Origin: Pantoea dispersa
Lineage (GTDB): Bacteria; Pseudomonadota; Gammaproteobacteria; Enterobacterales; Enterobacteriaceae
Direction of reading: 5' to 3'
NCBI RefSeq assembly: GCF_014155765.1
Contig: NZ_SCKT01000004.1
Span: forward strand, 303,546 to 367,545
Length of the DNA: 64,000 bases
Positions 1-9,449 of the stretch are shown in pieces (position 1 is the first letter of the stretch; every line of letters begins with the position of its first letter). A program made the translations under genes and the position numbers. The notes under the pieces were generated by a model. That model was given only the letters and a program-made list of their open reading frames with translations, ran no database searches and had not been told where the DNA came from.

Positions 1-112
1 TGCCGGAGGCATCAAGAAAATCCTGATCGATGGCGCAGGAGCCTTCATAATGCAAATCCGCCTGCGTCACTTTTACGCGGTGCAGTTTGCCTTGTAATAC
101 GGTACGAATCAT
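1..112 (-). CDS. panD: Aspartate 1-decarboxylase, N-terminal part (cut by window edge)
   Basis: Makes beta-alanine from L-aspartate for pantothenate synthesis in the cytoplasm. Only the first 37 codons are inside the window. They read [15 protein letters not shown] and continue to the G24-S25 pair, which in this family is the self-cleavage site that turns Ser25 into the pyruvoyl cofactor. The start is the ATG whose complement ends at 112. It lies 85 bases downstream of panC on the same strand, so panB-panC-panD are probably co-expressed or close neighbours. The rest of the gene runs off the left edge. Confidence 0.95.
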   Translation of the reverse strand, partial: MIRTVLQGKLHRVKVTQADLHYEGSCAIDQDFLDASG

Positions 113-197
113 AGCGTGATACCTTTGTTATACCCGTGCGCGGCCGGTTTCCACCGCGCAGTGTGTAGCGGGTACATGCTGCCCATAAACGACGGCG

Positions 198-1052
198 TTA
201 AACCGTCAGATCCACTTGCTGATTATCAATCAAACGCGCATTACCGAGCCAGGCGGCCATCAGAATCACTGCGCGCTGGCTGTCGACCGTCAGCGGCTGC
301 AGCGTATCGGCATCGCAGATGGCCAGGCCGTCGGGGCGCAGGCCCTGATCGCGCAGCGTCTGTTCGGCGTGCTCAATAATCTCATCCACGTGCCGCTCGC
401 CGTTGCTGAGGCGCTGCGCCATGCTGTTCATCACCTGGCTGAGCACCGGCGCCAGCTTGCGTTCATCGGAAGTAAGATAGCCGTTACGTGAGCTGAGCGC
501 GAGACCGTCTTTGGCGCGCACCGTCGGCACGCCAACGATGTCAATGTCAAAGCCCATGTCCGCTACCATCTTGCGGATGATCGCCAGCTGCTGAAAATCC
601 TTCTCGCCAAAACAGGCGATATCCGGCTGCACCAGATTAAACAGCTTACTGACGATGGTCGCCACGCCGCGGAAATGACCGGGACGGCTGGCGCCCTCCA
701 GCAGCGAGGAGAGGCCCGGGACTTCAACAAACGTCTGGCTGTCGAGACCCTGCGGATAGACATCGGCCGGCGCCGGGGCAAAGACCAGGTCGACGCTGTG
801 GCGATTGAGTTTTTCACAATCGTCCTGCAGCGTGCGCGGATAGCGCGCCAGGTCGTCGGCGCGATCAAACTGCATCGGGTTAACGAAGATCGATACCACC
901 ACGATATCTGCGCGCTGGCGTGCTTCATCCACCAGCGTCAGATGCCCCTCATGCAGGTTGCCCATAGTGGGCACCAGCGCGATGCGTTTACCTGCCTGGC
1001 GCCAGCGTCGGATTTCACGGCGCAGCAGCGGCAGCGTTTCAATGATCAGCAC
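198..1052 (-). CDS. panC: Pantothenate synthetase
   Basis: Joins pantoate and beta-alanine using ATP, through a pantoyl-adenylate intermediate, in the last step of pantothenate (vitamin B5) synthesis. The protein is 284 residues, the usual length. Near residues 28-40 it has [14 protein letters not shown] with the HxGH nucleotide-binding signature of the cytidylyltransferase-like fold, and later the GEKDFQQL and SSRNGYL segments typical of PanC. It starts 15 bases after the end of panB on the same strand, which fits a panBC operon, and panD follows. Nothing unusual is seen. Confidence 0.97.
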   Translation of the reverse strand: MLIIETLPLLRREIRRWRQAGKRIALVPTMGNLHEGHLTLVDEARQRADIVVVSIFVNPMQFDRADDLARYPRTLQDDCEKLNRHSVDLVFAPAPADVYPQGLDSQTFVEVPGLSSLLEGASRPGHFRGVATIVSKLFNLVQPDIACFGEKDFQQLAIIRKMVADMGFDIDIVGVPTVRAKDGLALSSRNGYLTSDERKLAPVLSQVMNSMAQRLSNGERHVDEIIEHAEQTLRDQGLRPDGLAICDADTLQPLTVDSQRAVILMAAWLGNARLIDNQQVDLTV

Positions 1053-1067
1053 TGCAAATCTCCTGAT

Positions 1068-1862
1068 TTACTGGAAACTGTGTTCGGCAGCAGGGTAGGT
1101 GCCTGCCTCAACGTCGGCCATATACTGGCGAATTGCCGCACGAATGTCGCCGGTTTCCGCAAGGAAATTTTTGGCAAATTTTGGAATGTGGCCGCCGGTA
1201 ATACCAAACGCGTCGTGCATCACCAGAATCTGGCCGTCGGTGACGTTACCGGCGCCGATGCCGATCACCGGTACCGACAACGCTTTTGTGACGCGTTCAG
1301 CCAGCGCGACCGGCACGCATTCCAGCACCAGCAGCTGCATACCGGCCGCTTCCAGCGCCAGCGCATCCGCCAGCAGGCGCTCGGCTGCCGCTTCATCGCG
1401 CCCCTGCACCTTGTAGCCACCGAAGATATTAACCGACTGCGGCGTCAATCCCAGATGACCACACACCGGCACGGCGCGCTCGGTCAGCATGCGCACGGTC
1501 TCTGCCAGCCAGGCGCCGCCTTCCAGTTTTACCAGGTTGGCACCGGCGCGCATCAGCTGCGCGGCACTGTCAAAGGTTTGCTGCGGCGTGGCGTAACTCA
1601 TAAACGGCAGGTCGGCCATCACCAGCGCGTCAGGCGCACCGCGCCGCACAGCGGCGGTGTGATAAGCAATATCGTCGACCGTCACCGGCAGCGTGGAATC
1701 ATGGCCCTGCACGGTCATGCCGAGCGAATCGCCAATCAGCAGCAGCGGAATGCCCTGGTCGGCAAACAGGCGCGCGAAGCTGAAATCGTAGGCGGTCAGC
1801 GTGGCGAACTTGCGGCCGCTGGCTTTCAGCTGGCGTAAGTGAGAGAGGGTGGTGGGTTTCAT
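1068..1862 (-). CDS. panB: 3-methyl-2-oxobutanoate hydroxymethyltransferase
   Basis: Transfers a one-carbon unit from methylenetetrahydrofolate to alpha-ketoisovalerate to give ketopantoate, the committed step to pantothenate. The chosen start, MKPTTLSHL at 1862, gives 264 residues, the family length. The open frame continues upstream, but that part is not PanB-like. [21 protein letters not shown] carries the metal-binding aspartates and LVKLEGG follows. panC is 15 bases downstream. Upstream is folK, whereas E. coli K-12 has a fimbrial cluster between the two; here the gap is only 82 bases. Confidence 0.97.
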   Translation of the reverse strand: MKPTTLSHLRQLKASGRKFATLTAYDFSFARLFADQGIPLLLIGDSLGMTVQGHDSTLPVTVDDIAYHTAAVRRGAPDALVMADLPFMSYATPQQTFDSAAQLMRAGANLVKLEGGAWLAETVRMLTERAVPVCGHLGLTPQSVNIFGGYKVQGRDEAAAERLLADALALEAAGMQLLVLECVPVALAERVTKALSVPVIGIGAGNVTDGQILVMHDAFGITGGHIPKFAKNFLAETGDIRAAIRQYMADVEAGTYPAAEHSFQ

Positions 1863-1944
1863 CGCAATCTCCAGCATTTTCTGATGCGCGCAGTGTACTG
1901 GATTGATTGCAAAGGCGATACGACGGGCGTGCGATTCTGCCGCG

Positions 1945-2430
1945 TCAGGCAGACCACAAGCGGATGCTGCTGCGGTCCAGCGTCGCCAGAATGCCGGCCA
2001 GCGGCTGACCGTTCGGCAGGCGCAGCGCTGGCGCAATCTCCAGCAGCGGCACCAGCATGAAGGCGCGGTTGTGCATATCGTAGTGCGGCACCGTCAGGCG
2101 AGGCGTGTGGATCACTGCATTGCCGAAAAGCATAATATCGAGGTCCAGCGTGCGCGGGCCCCAGCGTTCGGCTTTGCGCACCCGGCCATGCTCCAGCTCA
2201 ATGCGCTGGGTGTGATCGAGCAGCGTTTCCGCGGCCAGTGTGGTCTCCAGCGACACCACGGCGTTGAGGTAATCCGGCTGATCCGGCGGGCCGTACGGTG
2301 GCGTGCGATAAAACGCGGAGGTGGCTACGCGGTGGGTATCGGGAATGGCATCCAGCGCGGCCAGCGCTGCATCAACCTGATGCAGCGGATCGGCGAGATT
2401 ACTGCCTAAGGCGAGATAGACCCGCGTCAT
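1945..2430 (-). CDS. folK: 2-amino-4-hydroxy-6-hydroxymethyldihydropteridine pyrophosphokinase
   Basis: Transfers pyrophosphate from ATP to 6-hydroxymethyl-7,8-dihydropterin, preparing it for dihydropteroate synthase in folate synthesis. The 161-residue frame starts [12 protein letters not shown] and contains the signature [15 protein letters not shown] near residues 88-102, which carries the Mg-binding aspartates. The ATG overlaps the end of pcnB by four bases, so the two are translationally coupled, as in other enterobacteria. Confidence 0.97.
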   Translation of the reverse strand: MTRVYLALGSNLADPLHQVDAALAALDAIPDTHRVATSAFYRTPPYGPPDQPDYLNAVVSLETTLAAETLLDHTQRIELEHGRVRKAERWGPRTLDLDIMLFGNAVIHTPRLTVPHYDMHNRAFMLVPLLEIAPALRLPNGQPLAGILATLDRSSIRLWSA

Positions 2431-3842
2431 GACGCGCTGTGGTTGCTGTCGCGGCGCGGGCCAGCAGGACGACGGCGTGGACGGCGCGGTTTACGGCGCG
2501 GAGCCGGATCGTCACCCAGGGTGTTGAGCATGGTTTTCTGCTGTGTCGGCACCGCCGACTGGAACTCGCCCCACCACTGGCTGAGGCGCAGCAGCTCGGC
2601 GTTGTTCTCGACTTCTGCACGCAGCGCCAGCAGGTCGTAGGCGGCGCGGAATTTAGGATGCTCCATCAGCTTCCATGCGCGCTTACCGTGACGGCGCGAC
2701 ATGCGCAGCTGCAGCTGCCAGATATCGCGAATCAGCGTGGTGATACGTTTCGGAATCGCCAGCGCACGGCAGGCTTCATCCAGCGTTTCGTTCATGGACA
2801 GCGCAAAGGCATCGAAATAGGTCAGGCCGCTCTCCTGCGCAATCTGCTCGGCTGACTCCAGCTGCGGATACCAGAACATCGCTGCAAACAGGAACGCCGG
2901 ATTCACGCGCATATCGTTATGCAGGCGGGTATCGGTGTTTTTCAGCACCTGGGCCAGCATGCGCTCCATCGGGCTGTCGCCCTGTTCGGTGAAGTTGCGC
3001 GCCAGCGTCGGGAACAGCGGCTGGAACAGCTGGTATTCGCGCATCATCAGATAGGTGCGATAACCGTAACCGGCCTGCAGCAGCTTCAGCGACTCTTCAA
3101 ACAGGCGCGCCGGCGGAATGTCATTCAGCAGCGTGGCAAGGCGGGGAATCGGCTCGGCGGTTTCCGCCGCAATGCTCATGTCCAGCTTGGCGGCGAAGCG
3201 CACCACGCGCAGCATACGCACCGGATCTTCGCGGTAGCGCGTTTCCGGATCGCCAATCATGCGGATGATGCCTTCCTGCAGATCCTGCAGGCCACCGACG
3301 TAATCGCGTACGGTGAAATCAGCCACGCTGTAATAGAGGCTGTTGATGGTTAAATCGCGGCGCTGCGCATCATCTTCAATGTTGCCAAAAATATTGTCGC
3401 GCAGCAGCATGCCGTTCTGACCGCGCTGCGAACCGTTGCGATCGTCGACGCTCTCTTCCTGATGATGGCCGCGGAACGTGGCGACTTCGATCACTTCCGG
3501 ACCGAACATTACATGCGCCAGACGGAAGCGACGCCCGACCAGGCGACAGTTGCGGAATAGCTTACGCATCTGCTCCGGCGTGGCGTTGGTGGTCACGTCA
3601 AAGTCTTTCGGCTTTTTACCCAGCAGCAAATCGCGCACGCCGCCGCCGACCAGATAGGCTTCGTATCCGGCTTTGTTCAGGCGATACAGCACTTTGAGAG
3701 CGTTTTCGCTGATATCTTTGCGTGAGATATTGTGGCTTTCCCGGGGGATAACGGTCATCAGACTTACGGTTTCCACCTCTTCAGGGGCCTCCTCATCACG
3801 CTTGAGGACTCTCCGGCAAAAATTAGCGACTCGGGTAAAAAT
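2427..3842 (-). CDS. pcnB: Poly(A) polymerase I, probable AUU start
   Basis: Adds poly(A) tails to the 3' ends of RNAs, marking them for decay and controlling plasmid copy number through antisense RNA turnover. [20 protein letters not shown] is the nucleotidyltransferase motif with the catalytic DxD. The C-terminus is very basic ([16 protein letters not shown]), as in the family. The first in-frame ATG is at 3776, but homology to E. coli PcnB continues upstream ([12 protein letters not shown]), back to an ATT codon at 3842-3840 with a GAGGTG Shine-Dalgarno element four bases before it. E. coli pcnB is known to start at AUU, so I set the start there (471 residues). No ATG, GTG or TTG fits the conserved N-terminus. 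Confidence 0.9.
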   Translation of the reverse strand: MFTRVANFCRRVLKRDEEAPEEVETVSLMTVIPRESHNISRKDISENALKVLYRLNKAGYEAYLVGGGVRDLLLGKKPKDFDVTTNATPEQMRKLFRNCRLVGRRFRLAHVMFGPEVIEVATFRGHHQEESVDDRNGSQRGQNGMLLRDNIFGNIEDDAQRRDLTINSLYYSVADFTVRDYVGGLQDLQEGIIRMIGDPETRYREDPVRMLRVVRFAAKLDMSIAAETAEPIPRLATLLNDIPPARLFEESLKLLQAGYGYRTYLMMREYQLFQPLFPTLARNFTEQGDSPMERMLAQVLKNTDTRLHNDMRVNPAFLFAAMFWYPQLESAEQIAQESGLTYFDAFALSMNETLDEACRALAIPKRITTLIRDIWQLQLRMSRRHGKRAWKLMEHPKFRAAYDLLALRAEVENNAELLRLSQWWGEFQSAVPTQQKTMLNTLGDDPAPRRKPRRPRRRPAGPRRDSNHSAS

Positions 3843-3852
3843 GGGACACCTC
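3840..3852 (-). promoter_or_regulatory. Ribosome binding site and AUU start of pcnB
   Basis: Reading the minus strand, GAGGTG (complement of 3847-3852) is followed by four bases and then ATT (complement of 3840-3842), in frame with PcnB. A strong Shine-Dalgarno element before a weak start codon is the arrangement expected where AUU limits translation to keep poly(A) polymerase low. This is the evidence for the pcnB start used here. Confidence 0.7.
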
Positions 3853-3880
3853 GACAGTGAGAAAATGGGTGTGAATAAAA

Positions 3881-4816
3881 TCAGCGGCTAATCATAGCCT
3901 GTTGCGAACCATTTAGGAATGGCGTTGTCGCCTCATCCGGTTGTTGCGCATCATGCCGCGGAATCAATGCGCTATCCCAGTGTGTAACGGCATGGTCCAG
4001 CAGCGCCCCCAGCCCATGGTCCTGCCAGCCAGGCAAAACCGACTGCCCCAGGAAGCTCAGCGCCTGCACCAGCACCGGTCGCGGATCGCCGTCCGGCAAA
4101 GCCGGCGCGTGGTTTTGCTTCGACAATTTATTACCGTCCGGGTTAATTGCCAGCGGCAGATGCAGATAAGCCGGCACCGGCCAGCCAAACTGCTGATACA
4201 GCGCAATCTGGCGCACCGTTGGCTCAATCAAATCCGCACCGCGCACTATCTCCGTCACGCCCTGAAAATGGTCATCGACCACCACCGCAAGGTTATAGGC
4301 GAACAGGCCGTCACGACGGTGAATAATAAAGTCTTCCTGCGCCAGACGCGGCTCCGCCTGCAGATGGCCGCGCAGGCGATCGTCAAAACCGTACACCGGC
4401 GCATGCTGACGCAGCCGCAGCGCGGCGCCGTCCGGCGGCAAATGTAAATCGCGGCAGTGACCGTCGTAAAAGCCGCCCAGCTGCTGAATGCGGCTGCGCG
4501 GGCAGGTACAAAAGTAGCTTTGACGGTGTTCGCGCAGCCAGCTCAGCGCCGCGCGATAGGCCTCGTGGCGCTGCGACTGCCACAGCACGTCGCCGTCCCA
4601 GTGCAGCCCATAATGGGTCAGCTGACGCAGAATGCGCGTTGCGGCACCGGCGACTTCACGTGGCGGATCGATATCTTCAATGCGCACCAGCCAGCGGCCC
4701 TGCTGCGCGCGCGCGCTCAGGTAGCTGCCTAATGCGGCTATCAGCGAACCGAAATGAAGATCACCGGAAGGAGAGGGGGCGAAACGCCCGATGCAGGGAA
4801 GCGTGGCGGACATCAT
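3881..4816 (-). CDS. gluQ: Glutamyl-Q tRNA(Asp) synthetase
   Basis: A shortened glutamyl-tRNA synthetase paralogue that attaches glutamate to the queuosine base at position 34 of tRNA-Asp. It keeps the catalytic core: [15 protein letters not shown] (HIGH-type motif) near the N-terminus, a zinc site built from CTC and a downstream YDGHC, and KLSKQ (KMSKS-type). It lacks an anticodon-binding domain, as this family does. Two adjacent ATG codons (4816 and 4813) are candidate starts; a GTG at 4828 is less likely because it lies nearly against the dksA terminator hairpin. It follows dksA and precedes pcnB, the same order as in E. coli. Confidence 0.93.
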   Translation of the reverse strand: MMSATLPCIGRFAPSPSGDLHFGSLIAALGSYLSARAQQGRWLVRIEDIDPPREVAGAATRILRQLTHYGLHWDGDVLWQSQRHEAYRAALSWLREHRQSYFCTCPRSRIQQLGGFYDGHCRDLHLPPDGAALRLRQHAPVYGFDDRLRGHLQAEPRLAQEDFIIHRRDGLFAYNLAVVVDDHFQGVTEIVRGADLIEPTVRQIALYQQFGWPVPAYLHLPLAINPDGNKLSKQNHAPALPDGDPRPVLVQALSFLGQSVLPGWQDHGLGALLDHAVTHWDSALIPRHDAQQPDEATTPFLNGSQQAMISR

Positions 4817-4835
4817 GCTGTGGTACACCGCACGG

Positions 4836-4857
4836 CGGGAAAACAGTGGTTTTCCCG
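4836..4857 (-). terminator. Hairpin after dksA
   Basis: CGGGAAAAC and GTTTTCCCG form a perfect 9-base stem with a 4-base AGTG loop, 30 bases past the dksA stop and just before gluQ. There is no clear U run, so it probably ends dksA transcripts only partly and lets some reading continue into gluQ. Confidence 0.6.
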
Positions 4858-4886
4858 GCTGTGCGGCGACAGTCTGTTAACGGCCA

Positions 4887-5342
4887 TTAGCCTGCCATCT
4901 GCTTCTCGCGGATTTCTGCCAGCGTTTTGCAGTCAATGCAGAGATCGGCGGTCGGACGCGCTTCGAGACGGCGGATACCAATTTCGACCCCACAGGATTC
5001 GCAGTAGCCAAAGTCGTCGTCTTCCACTTTCTTGAGCGTTTTCTCAATCTTTTTAATGAGTTTGCGCTCACGATCGCGGTTACGCAGCTCCAGGCTGAAC
5101 TCCTCTTCCTGGGCGGCACGGTCAACCGGATCCGGGAAGTTGGCAGCTTCGTCCTGCATATGCGACACAGTACGGTCTACTTCATCCCTGAGTTGGTTGC
5201 GCCAGGCTTCCAGAATCTTGCGGAAATGGCTCAGCTGGGCGTCATTCATATACTCTTCGCCCGGTTTCTCCTGATACGGCTCCACCCCAGCGATGGCGAG
5301 GATACTCAGGGACGATGTTTTACGGTTTTGCCCTTCTTGCAT
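4887..5342 (-). CDS. dksA: RNA polymerase-binding transcription factor DksA
   Basis: Binds the secondary channel of RNA polymerase and, with ppGpp, represses ribosomal RNA promoters and activates amino-acid operons in the stringent response. The start [15 protein letters not shown] gives 151 residues, identical in length to E. coli; an upstream in-frame Met (5363) is rejected. The coiled-coil tip [11 protein letters not shown] carries the acidic tip residues. The C-terminal zinc finger is CESCGVEIG with a second CIDC pair. The window ends at an rRNA-type promoter, a classic DksA target. Confidence 0.97.
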   Translation of the reverse strand: MQEGQNRKTSSLSILAIAGVEPYQEKPGEEYMNDAQLSHFRKILEAWRNQLRDEVDRTVSHMQDEAANFPDPVDRAAQEEEFSLELRNRDRERKLIKKIEKTLKKVEDDDFGYCESCGVEIGIRRLEARPTADLCIDCKTLAEIREKQMAG

Positions 5343-5460
5343 GTTGTTTCTCCTGGATAACACGCACTACCCGTTCTGTTTCAGATTGCGAAAGCCTTTG
5401 CCTGCAACCCGACGCATGCGGGGCATATCGATTCCCATCAGGGAAAAAAACAGGCCGCTA

Positions 5461-5489
5461 TAAATAGCAGAAGCAATCAAGGTTGGCAA
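5461..5489 (-). promoter_or_regulatory. Candidate sigma-70 promoter for dksA
   Basis: On the minus strand TTGCCA (complement of 5484-5489) and TATTTA (complement of 5461-5466) are 17 bases apart, about 120 bases upstream of the dksA start. The spacing is ideal, the -10 match is modest, and the 239-base gap between sfsA and dksA holds no gene. Confidence 0.45.
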
Positions 5490-5581
5490 TTATTCATGAA
5501 CGCACCTTGACAAGCCTGTGAGGAACAGCGTATTTAGCGCACCGCTCAGAACATTCTTATCACAGCAAATAACGTTAAATA

Positions 5582-6298
5582 TTACAACTGTGCGTTAATC
5601 GTTACCGTTAACGGCCGGGTAAGTAACATTTCTGCCGGTGAAATCTGAGCCTGATACGCCAACACTTCCACACCGCAGCGCTGCGCCTGTACCAGTAGTT
5701 CTGCGTATTGCGCATCGATATGGTGCGCCGGGGAAACGTCCTCAATCCCCGTGTGCAGAACAGCAAACAACAAAACGGCCCGGTGGCCTTCTGCCGCGAT
5801 AGTGCTTAATTCGCGCAGATGTTTCTGTCCACGAGCCGTCACCGCATCCGGAAAATAGCCTTTACCATTTTGTAAAAGGGTGACGGACTTGACTTCAATA
5901 TAGCAGTTGGCTTTGCCCTCCGCTTGCAACAGGAAGTCAATTCGGCTTTTTTCCGTGCCGTATTTCACCTCAGCCTGGCAGTGGCTATAAGCGGATAATT
6001 CCGGAATTGCATCGCGCAGCAGCGCCTCGCGCACCAGTTGGTTTGCGCGCAGGGTGTTGACGCAAATCCAGTGGCCCTGCGCGGTTTGCGTTATTTCCCA
6101 GCTGTGCGGATATTTGCGCGTCGCGCTGGCCGAGGTGGAGTACCACACGGTGTCGCCTGGCGTGGCGCAGCCGGTCATCGCGCCGGTATTGGCGCAGTGC
6201 AGGGTAAAGGTGTCACCTTGCGGCGTAATGGCATCGGCTAAAAAACGTTTATAGCGGGTGATTAAGCGGGCTGATTGTAACGGCGGATCGAACTGCAT
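5582..6298 (-). CDS. sfsA: SfsA family protein (sugar fermentation stimulation protein A)
   Basis: A family linked genetically to maltose metabolism in E. coli and described there as a DNA-binding protein; its exact biochemical role is unsettled. The 238-residue frame has the family signatures [13 protein letters not shown] near residues 37-49, [10 protein letters not shown] and [10 protein letters not shown], the last resembling a nuclease-like fold. It begins immediately after the stop of thpR with no spacing, so the two are cotranscribed. Nothing in the sequence explains its function further. Confidence 0.93.
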   Translation of the reverse strand: MQFDPPLQSARLITRYKRFLADAITPQGDTFTLHCANTGAMTGCATPGDTVWYSTSASATRKYPHSWEITQTAQGHWICVNTLRANQLVREALLRDAIPELSAYSHCQAEVKYGTEKSRIDFLLQAEGKANCYIEVKSVTLLQNGKGYFPDAVTARGQKHLRELSTIAAEGHRAVLLFAVLHTGIEDVSPAHHIDAQYAELLVQAQRCGVEVLAYQAQISPAEMLLTRPLTVTINAQL

Positions 6299-6838
6299 TT
6301 ATGCTCCTGCGGCAGATAACAGTGGCCAGCGCGCCAGCCGGCGATAGCGCGTGCGTCCCTGCGTGAAGCTGGACGCAAACAGCGCGAAATGACTCACCTC
6401 AACGCGCCAGTGAAAACCGCGCGGCGGCAGCGCCACGGCCTGCGCAGCGTGGCGCAGCAGGGTGATGTGGGGATGGAACGGCTGCGTACTCTGCGCACAG
6501 CCATGACGCGCGGCCTGGGCGCGCAGCAGGTTGGCCAGCTGCAGTAAACCGCGCGGCGCGCGCTGGCAGCCAAGCCACACCACGCCGGGACGCGGCCAGT
6601 GACCGGCGTCATCGAGATCCAGCGTAAAGCCCGGCTGGCGGATGCGTGCCGCCAGCTGCTGCAGCTGCTCCGCCGTTTCCGTGCTGACCTCACCGAGAAA
6701 CGCCAGCGTCAGGTGCAGATTCGCCGCCGCCACCGGTTTACCCGCGTCTGCGGCGAAGCAATCGGCCCGCCATTGCACCAGCTGTTGCTGGAGGGCATAA
6801 GGCAATTCGAGGGCAAAAAACAGTCGTTGCGTGGCCAT
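6299..6838 (-). CDS. thpR: RNA 2',3'-cyclic phosphodiesterase
   Basis: A 2H-phosphoesterase that opens 2',3'-cyclic phosphates at RNA ends and can reversibly join tRNA halves in vitro. It carries the two defining HxT motifs, HLTLAFLG and HPHITLL. The start chosen is MATQRLFFALELP at 6838, giving 179 residues; a longer frame to 6976 runs through the divergent promoter region and is not family-like. hrpB diverges from it 74 bases away. Confidence 0.92.
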   Translation of the reverse strand: MATQRLFFALELPYALQQQLVQWRADCFAADAGKPVAAANLHLTLAFLGEVSTETAEQLQQLAARIRQPGFTLDLDDAGHWPRPGVVWLGCQRAPRGLLQLANLLRAQAARHGCAQSTQPFHPHITLLRHAAQAVALPPRGFHWRVEVSHFALFASSFTQGRTRYRRLARWPLLSAAGA

Positions 6839-6912
6839 GCTGAACTCCGATAATTGGCGCCGGGTGGTGTACAATGCGCGCCATCTTAGCACAGGCAGAG
6901 TGGGAGTTGAGT

Positions 6913-9351
6913 GTGAGTGAGTTACCGGTAAGCGAGGTACTGCCTGCATTGCTGGCCGCGCTGGCGCAGTCGCCACAGGTGCTGCTGGCGGCCCCGACCG
7001 GCGCCGGGAAATCCACCTGGCTGCCGCTACAGCTGCTGCAACAGGCGCAGCTGCCGGGGCAAATCATCATGCTGGAGCCGCGCCGGCTGGCGGCACGCAA
7101 CGTGGCACAGCGGCTGGCGGAACAGCTGGGTGAACAGCCGGGCGGGACGGTAGGCTATCGGCTGCGCGGGGAAAACTGCAGCAGCGCAGCGACGCGTCTG
7201 CTGGTGGTCACCGAAGGCATTCTGACACGCATGCTGCAGCGCGATCCGCTGCTGGAGGGCGTATCGCTGGTGATCCTCGACGAATTCCATGAGCGCAGCC
7301 TGCAGGCTGACCTGGCGCTGGCGCTGCTGCTTGATGTGCAGCAGGGATTGCGCGACGACCTGAAAATTCTGCTGATGTCGGCAACGCTGGATAATCAGCA
7401 GCTACGCACGCTACTGCCCGACGCGCCGTTTATTGCGTCACAGGGGCGCAGCTTTCCGGTGATGCGACGTTACGCTTCGCTCAATCCGCAGCAGCGGTTT
7501 GAAGAGGCAGTGGCGCGCGAGGTGGCACAGTTGCTGCGGGATGAGCCCGGTTCGCTGCTGCTGTTTCTGCCCGGCGTGGCGGAGATTGAACGGGTGAAGT
7601 GTGAACTGGCGTCGCGCGTCAGTGATGAGGTGGATTTATCTCCTTTATATGGTGCGCTGTCGCTGGAGGCACAGCGGCGAGCCATCCTGCCGGCCGCGCC
7701 GGGCCGGCGTAAAGTGGTGCTCGCCACCAATATCGCCGAGACCAGCCTGACGATTGAAGGCATTCGCCTGGTGGTGGACAGCGCGCTGGAGCGCGCGGCG
7801 CAGTTTGACGTGCGCAGCGGCGTGACGCGTTTGCTGACCCAGCGCATCAGCCAGGCATCAATGACGCAGCGCGCTGGCCGCGCCGGTCGCCTGGCGCCGG
7901 GAATCTGTCTGCATCTGCTGCCGCAGGAGCAGGCGCTGCGTGCGGCGGCGCAGAGTGAGCCGGAGATACTCACCAGCGATCTGGCCTCGCTGCAGCTGGA
8001 TTTACTGCAGTGGGGCTGTCAGGACGCGGCTCAGCTGCAATGGCTGGATAGTCCACCGGCGCGCAGCCTGCAGGCGGCACGTCAACAGCTGCAGCGGCTC
8101 GGCGCGCTGGATAGCGAAGGGCGGCTCAGCGCGCGCGGCCGTAAAATGGCGCAGCTCGGCAGCGATCCGCGTCTCACGGCGATGCTGTGCGCCGCCGGCG
8201 ACGATGTGCACGCCATCGCCAGCGCGGCGCTGTTGGTGGCGATTCTGGAGGATCCGCCGCGCAGCGGCAGTGTCGATCTGCGCGATGCGCTCAACCAGCC
8301 ACAGCCGCAGTGGCTGCGGCGCGCGCGGCACTGGCAGCAGCGGCTGAACGCGCGCGAAGGTCACGTTGACGCCGATCGCTTCCCGGCGCTGCTGGCCGCC
8401 GGATTTGCTGACCGGCTGGCGCAGCGTCGCGGTGACAGCGCGCGCTATCAGCTCGCCAATGGTATCGGCGCGATGCTGGATGAGCACGACGGTCTTAGCC
8501 GCTATGAGTGGCTGATTGCCCCGAGCCTGCTGCAGGGGGCCAGCAGCGCCGATGCACGCATGCTGCTGGCGCTGCCGGTAGAGATGGATGCGTTACGCCA
8601 GCAGTGCCCGCAACTGGTGGAGCAGCGCACCGATGTGGACTGGGATGAAGACAAAGGCACGCTGCGCGCGTGGAAGCGGGAAGCGATTGGTGCGCTGATC
8701 CTGCGGGCCCAGCCGCAGGCGCGGCCCGAGCCGGAGATCCTGCATGCGGCGATGCTGCGCTGGATCCGCGAAAAAGGGCTGGCGGTGCTCGGCTGGACGC
8801 CAGAGGCAGAGCAGCTGCGTCTGCGCCTGCAGTGCGCCGCGCAGTGGCTGCCGGAAGAGGCGTGGCCGACGCTGGATGATGACACACTGCTGGCCACGCT
8901 GGAGCACTGGCTGCTGCCGGAGATGGGCACAGTACGCGATTTAAAAGGGCTGCAGAGCGTTAATCTTGTCAGCGCTTTATTACATTTGCTGACATGGTCA
9001 CAGCGGCAGCGGCTGGATACTGTGCTGCCAACTCATTACACTGTGCCGACCGGAAGTCGCCTGCCGATTCGCTACGACGCGGAAAAGCCCCCCGCGCTGG
9101 CGGTGCGTATGCAGGAGATGTTTGGCGAGGCGCAGAACCCGGCGGTTGCCGATGGGCGCGTTCCGCTGGTGCTGGAGCTGCTTTCGCCGGCGCACCGTCC
9201 GCTGCAGATCACCCGTGACCTCGCGGCGTTCTGGCGCGGTGCGTATCCTGAAGTGCAGAAAGAGATGAAAGGGCGCTATCCCAAACATCCGTGGCCGGAC
9301 GATCCGGCCAGCGCCTTGCCGACGAGGCGCACCAAAAAATATTCCTCGTAG
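6913..9351 (+). CDS. hrpB: ATP-dependent helicase HrpB (DEAH family)
   Basis: A DEAH/RHA-type putative RNA helicase of poorly known function. APTGAGKSTW (Walker A) is near residue 30, LDEFHERS is the DEAH-type box, followed by SATLD (motif III) and the QRAGRAGR motif VI. The C-terminal HrpB domain follows. The start chosen is GTG at 6913, preceded by GGGAG six bases away and matching the E. coli N-terminus; the frame is open further upstream from 6874. This gives 812 residues, against 809 in E. coli. mrcB follows after 98 bases. Confidence 0.94.
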   Translation: MSELPVSEVLPALLAALAQSPQVLLAAPTGAGKSTWLPLQLLQQAQLPGQIIMLEPRRLAARNVAQRLAEQLGEQPGGTVGYRLRGENCSSAATRLLVVTEGILTRMLQRDPLLEGVSLVILDEFHERSLQADLALALLLDVQQGLRDDLKILLMSATLDNQQLRTLLPDAPFIASQGRSFPVMRRYASLNPQQRFEEAVAREVAQLLRDEPGSLLLFLPGVAEIERVKCELASRVSDEVDLSPLYGALSLEAQRRAILPAAPGRRKVVLATNIAETSLTIEGIRLVVDSALERAAQFDVRSGVTRLLTQRISQASMTQRAGRAGRLAPGICLHLLPQEQALRAAAQSEPEILTSDLASLQLDLLQWGCQDAAQLQWLDSPPARSLQAARQQLQRLGALDSEGRLSARGRKMAQLGSDPRLTAMLCAAGDDVHAIASAALLVAILEDPPRSGSVDLRDALNQPQPQWLRRARHWQQRLNAREGHVDADRFPALLAAGFADRLAQRRGDSARYQLANGIGAMLDEHDGLSRYEWLIAPSLLQGASSADARMLLALPVEMDALRQQCPQLVEQRTDVDWDEDKGTLRAWKREAIGALILRAQPQARPEPEILHAAMLRWIREKGLAVLGWTPEAEQLRLRLQCAAQWLPEEAWPTLDDDTLLATLEHWLLPEMGTVRDLKGLQSVNLVSALLHLLTWSQRQRLDTVLPTHYTVPTGSRLPIRYDAEKPPALAVRMQEMFGEAQNPAVADGRVPLVLELLSPAHRPLQITRDLAAFWRGAYPEVQKEMKGRYPKHPWPDDPASALPTRRTKKYSS

Positions 9352-9449
9352 CCCGCAGTGGATCGAATTCAGAGGGTTCTGCCATGCGCGGCACGAGAAA
9401 GCAGTTAGAGTAGCGGCGCTGCCGTAGCTATGCCTGGAGAAAACAAAGC

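Noticed and set aside
675-1838. 387-codon plus-strand open frame over panC and panB
   Set aside because: It is antisense to two well-matched genes, has no ribosome site, and its His/Arg/Gln-rich composition is typical of a shadow frame in GC-rich coding DNA.
3881-4828. GTG at 4828 as the gluQ start
   Set aside because: It lies only seven bases from the dksA terminator hairpin and lacks a ribosome site; ATG codons at 4816/4813 fit the conserved N-terminus better.
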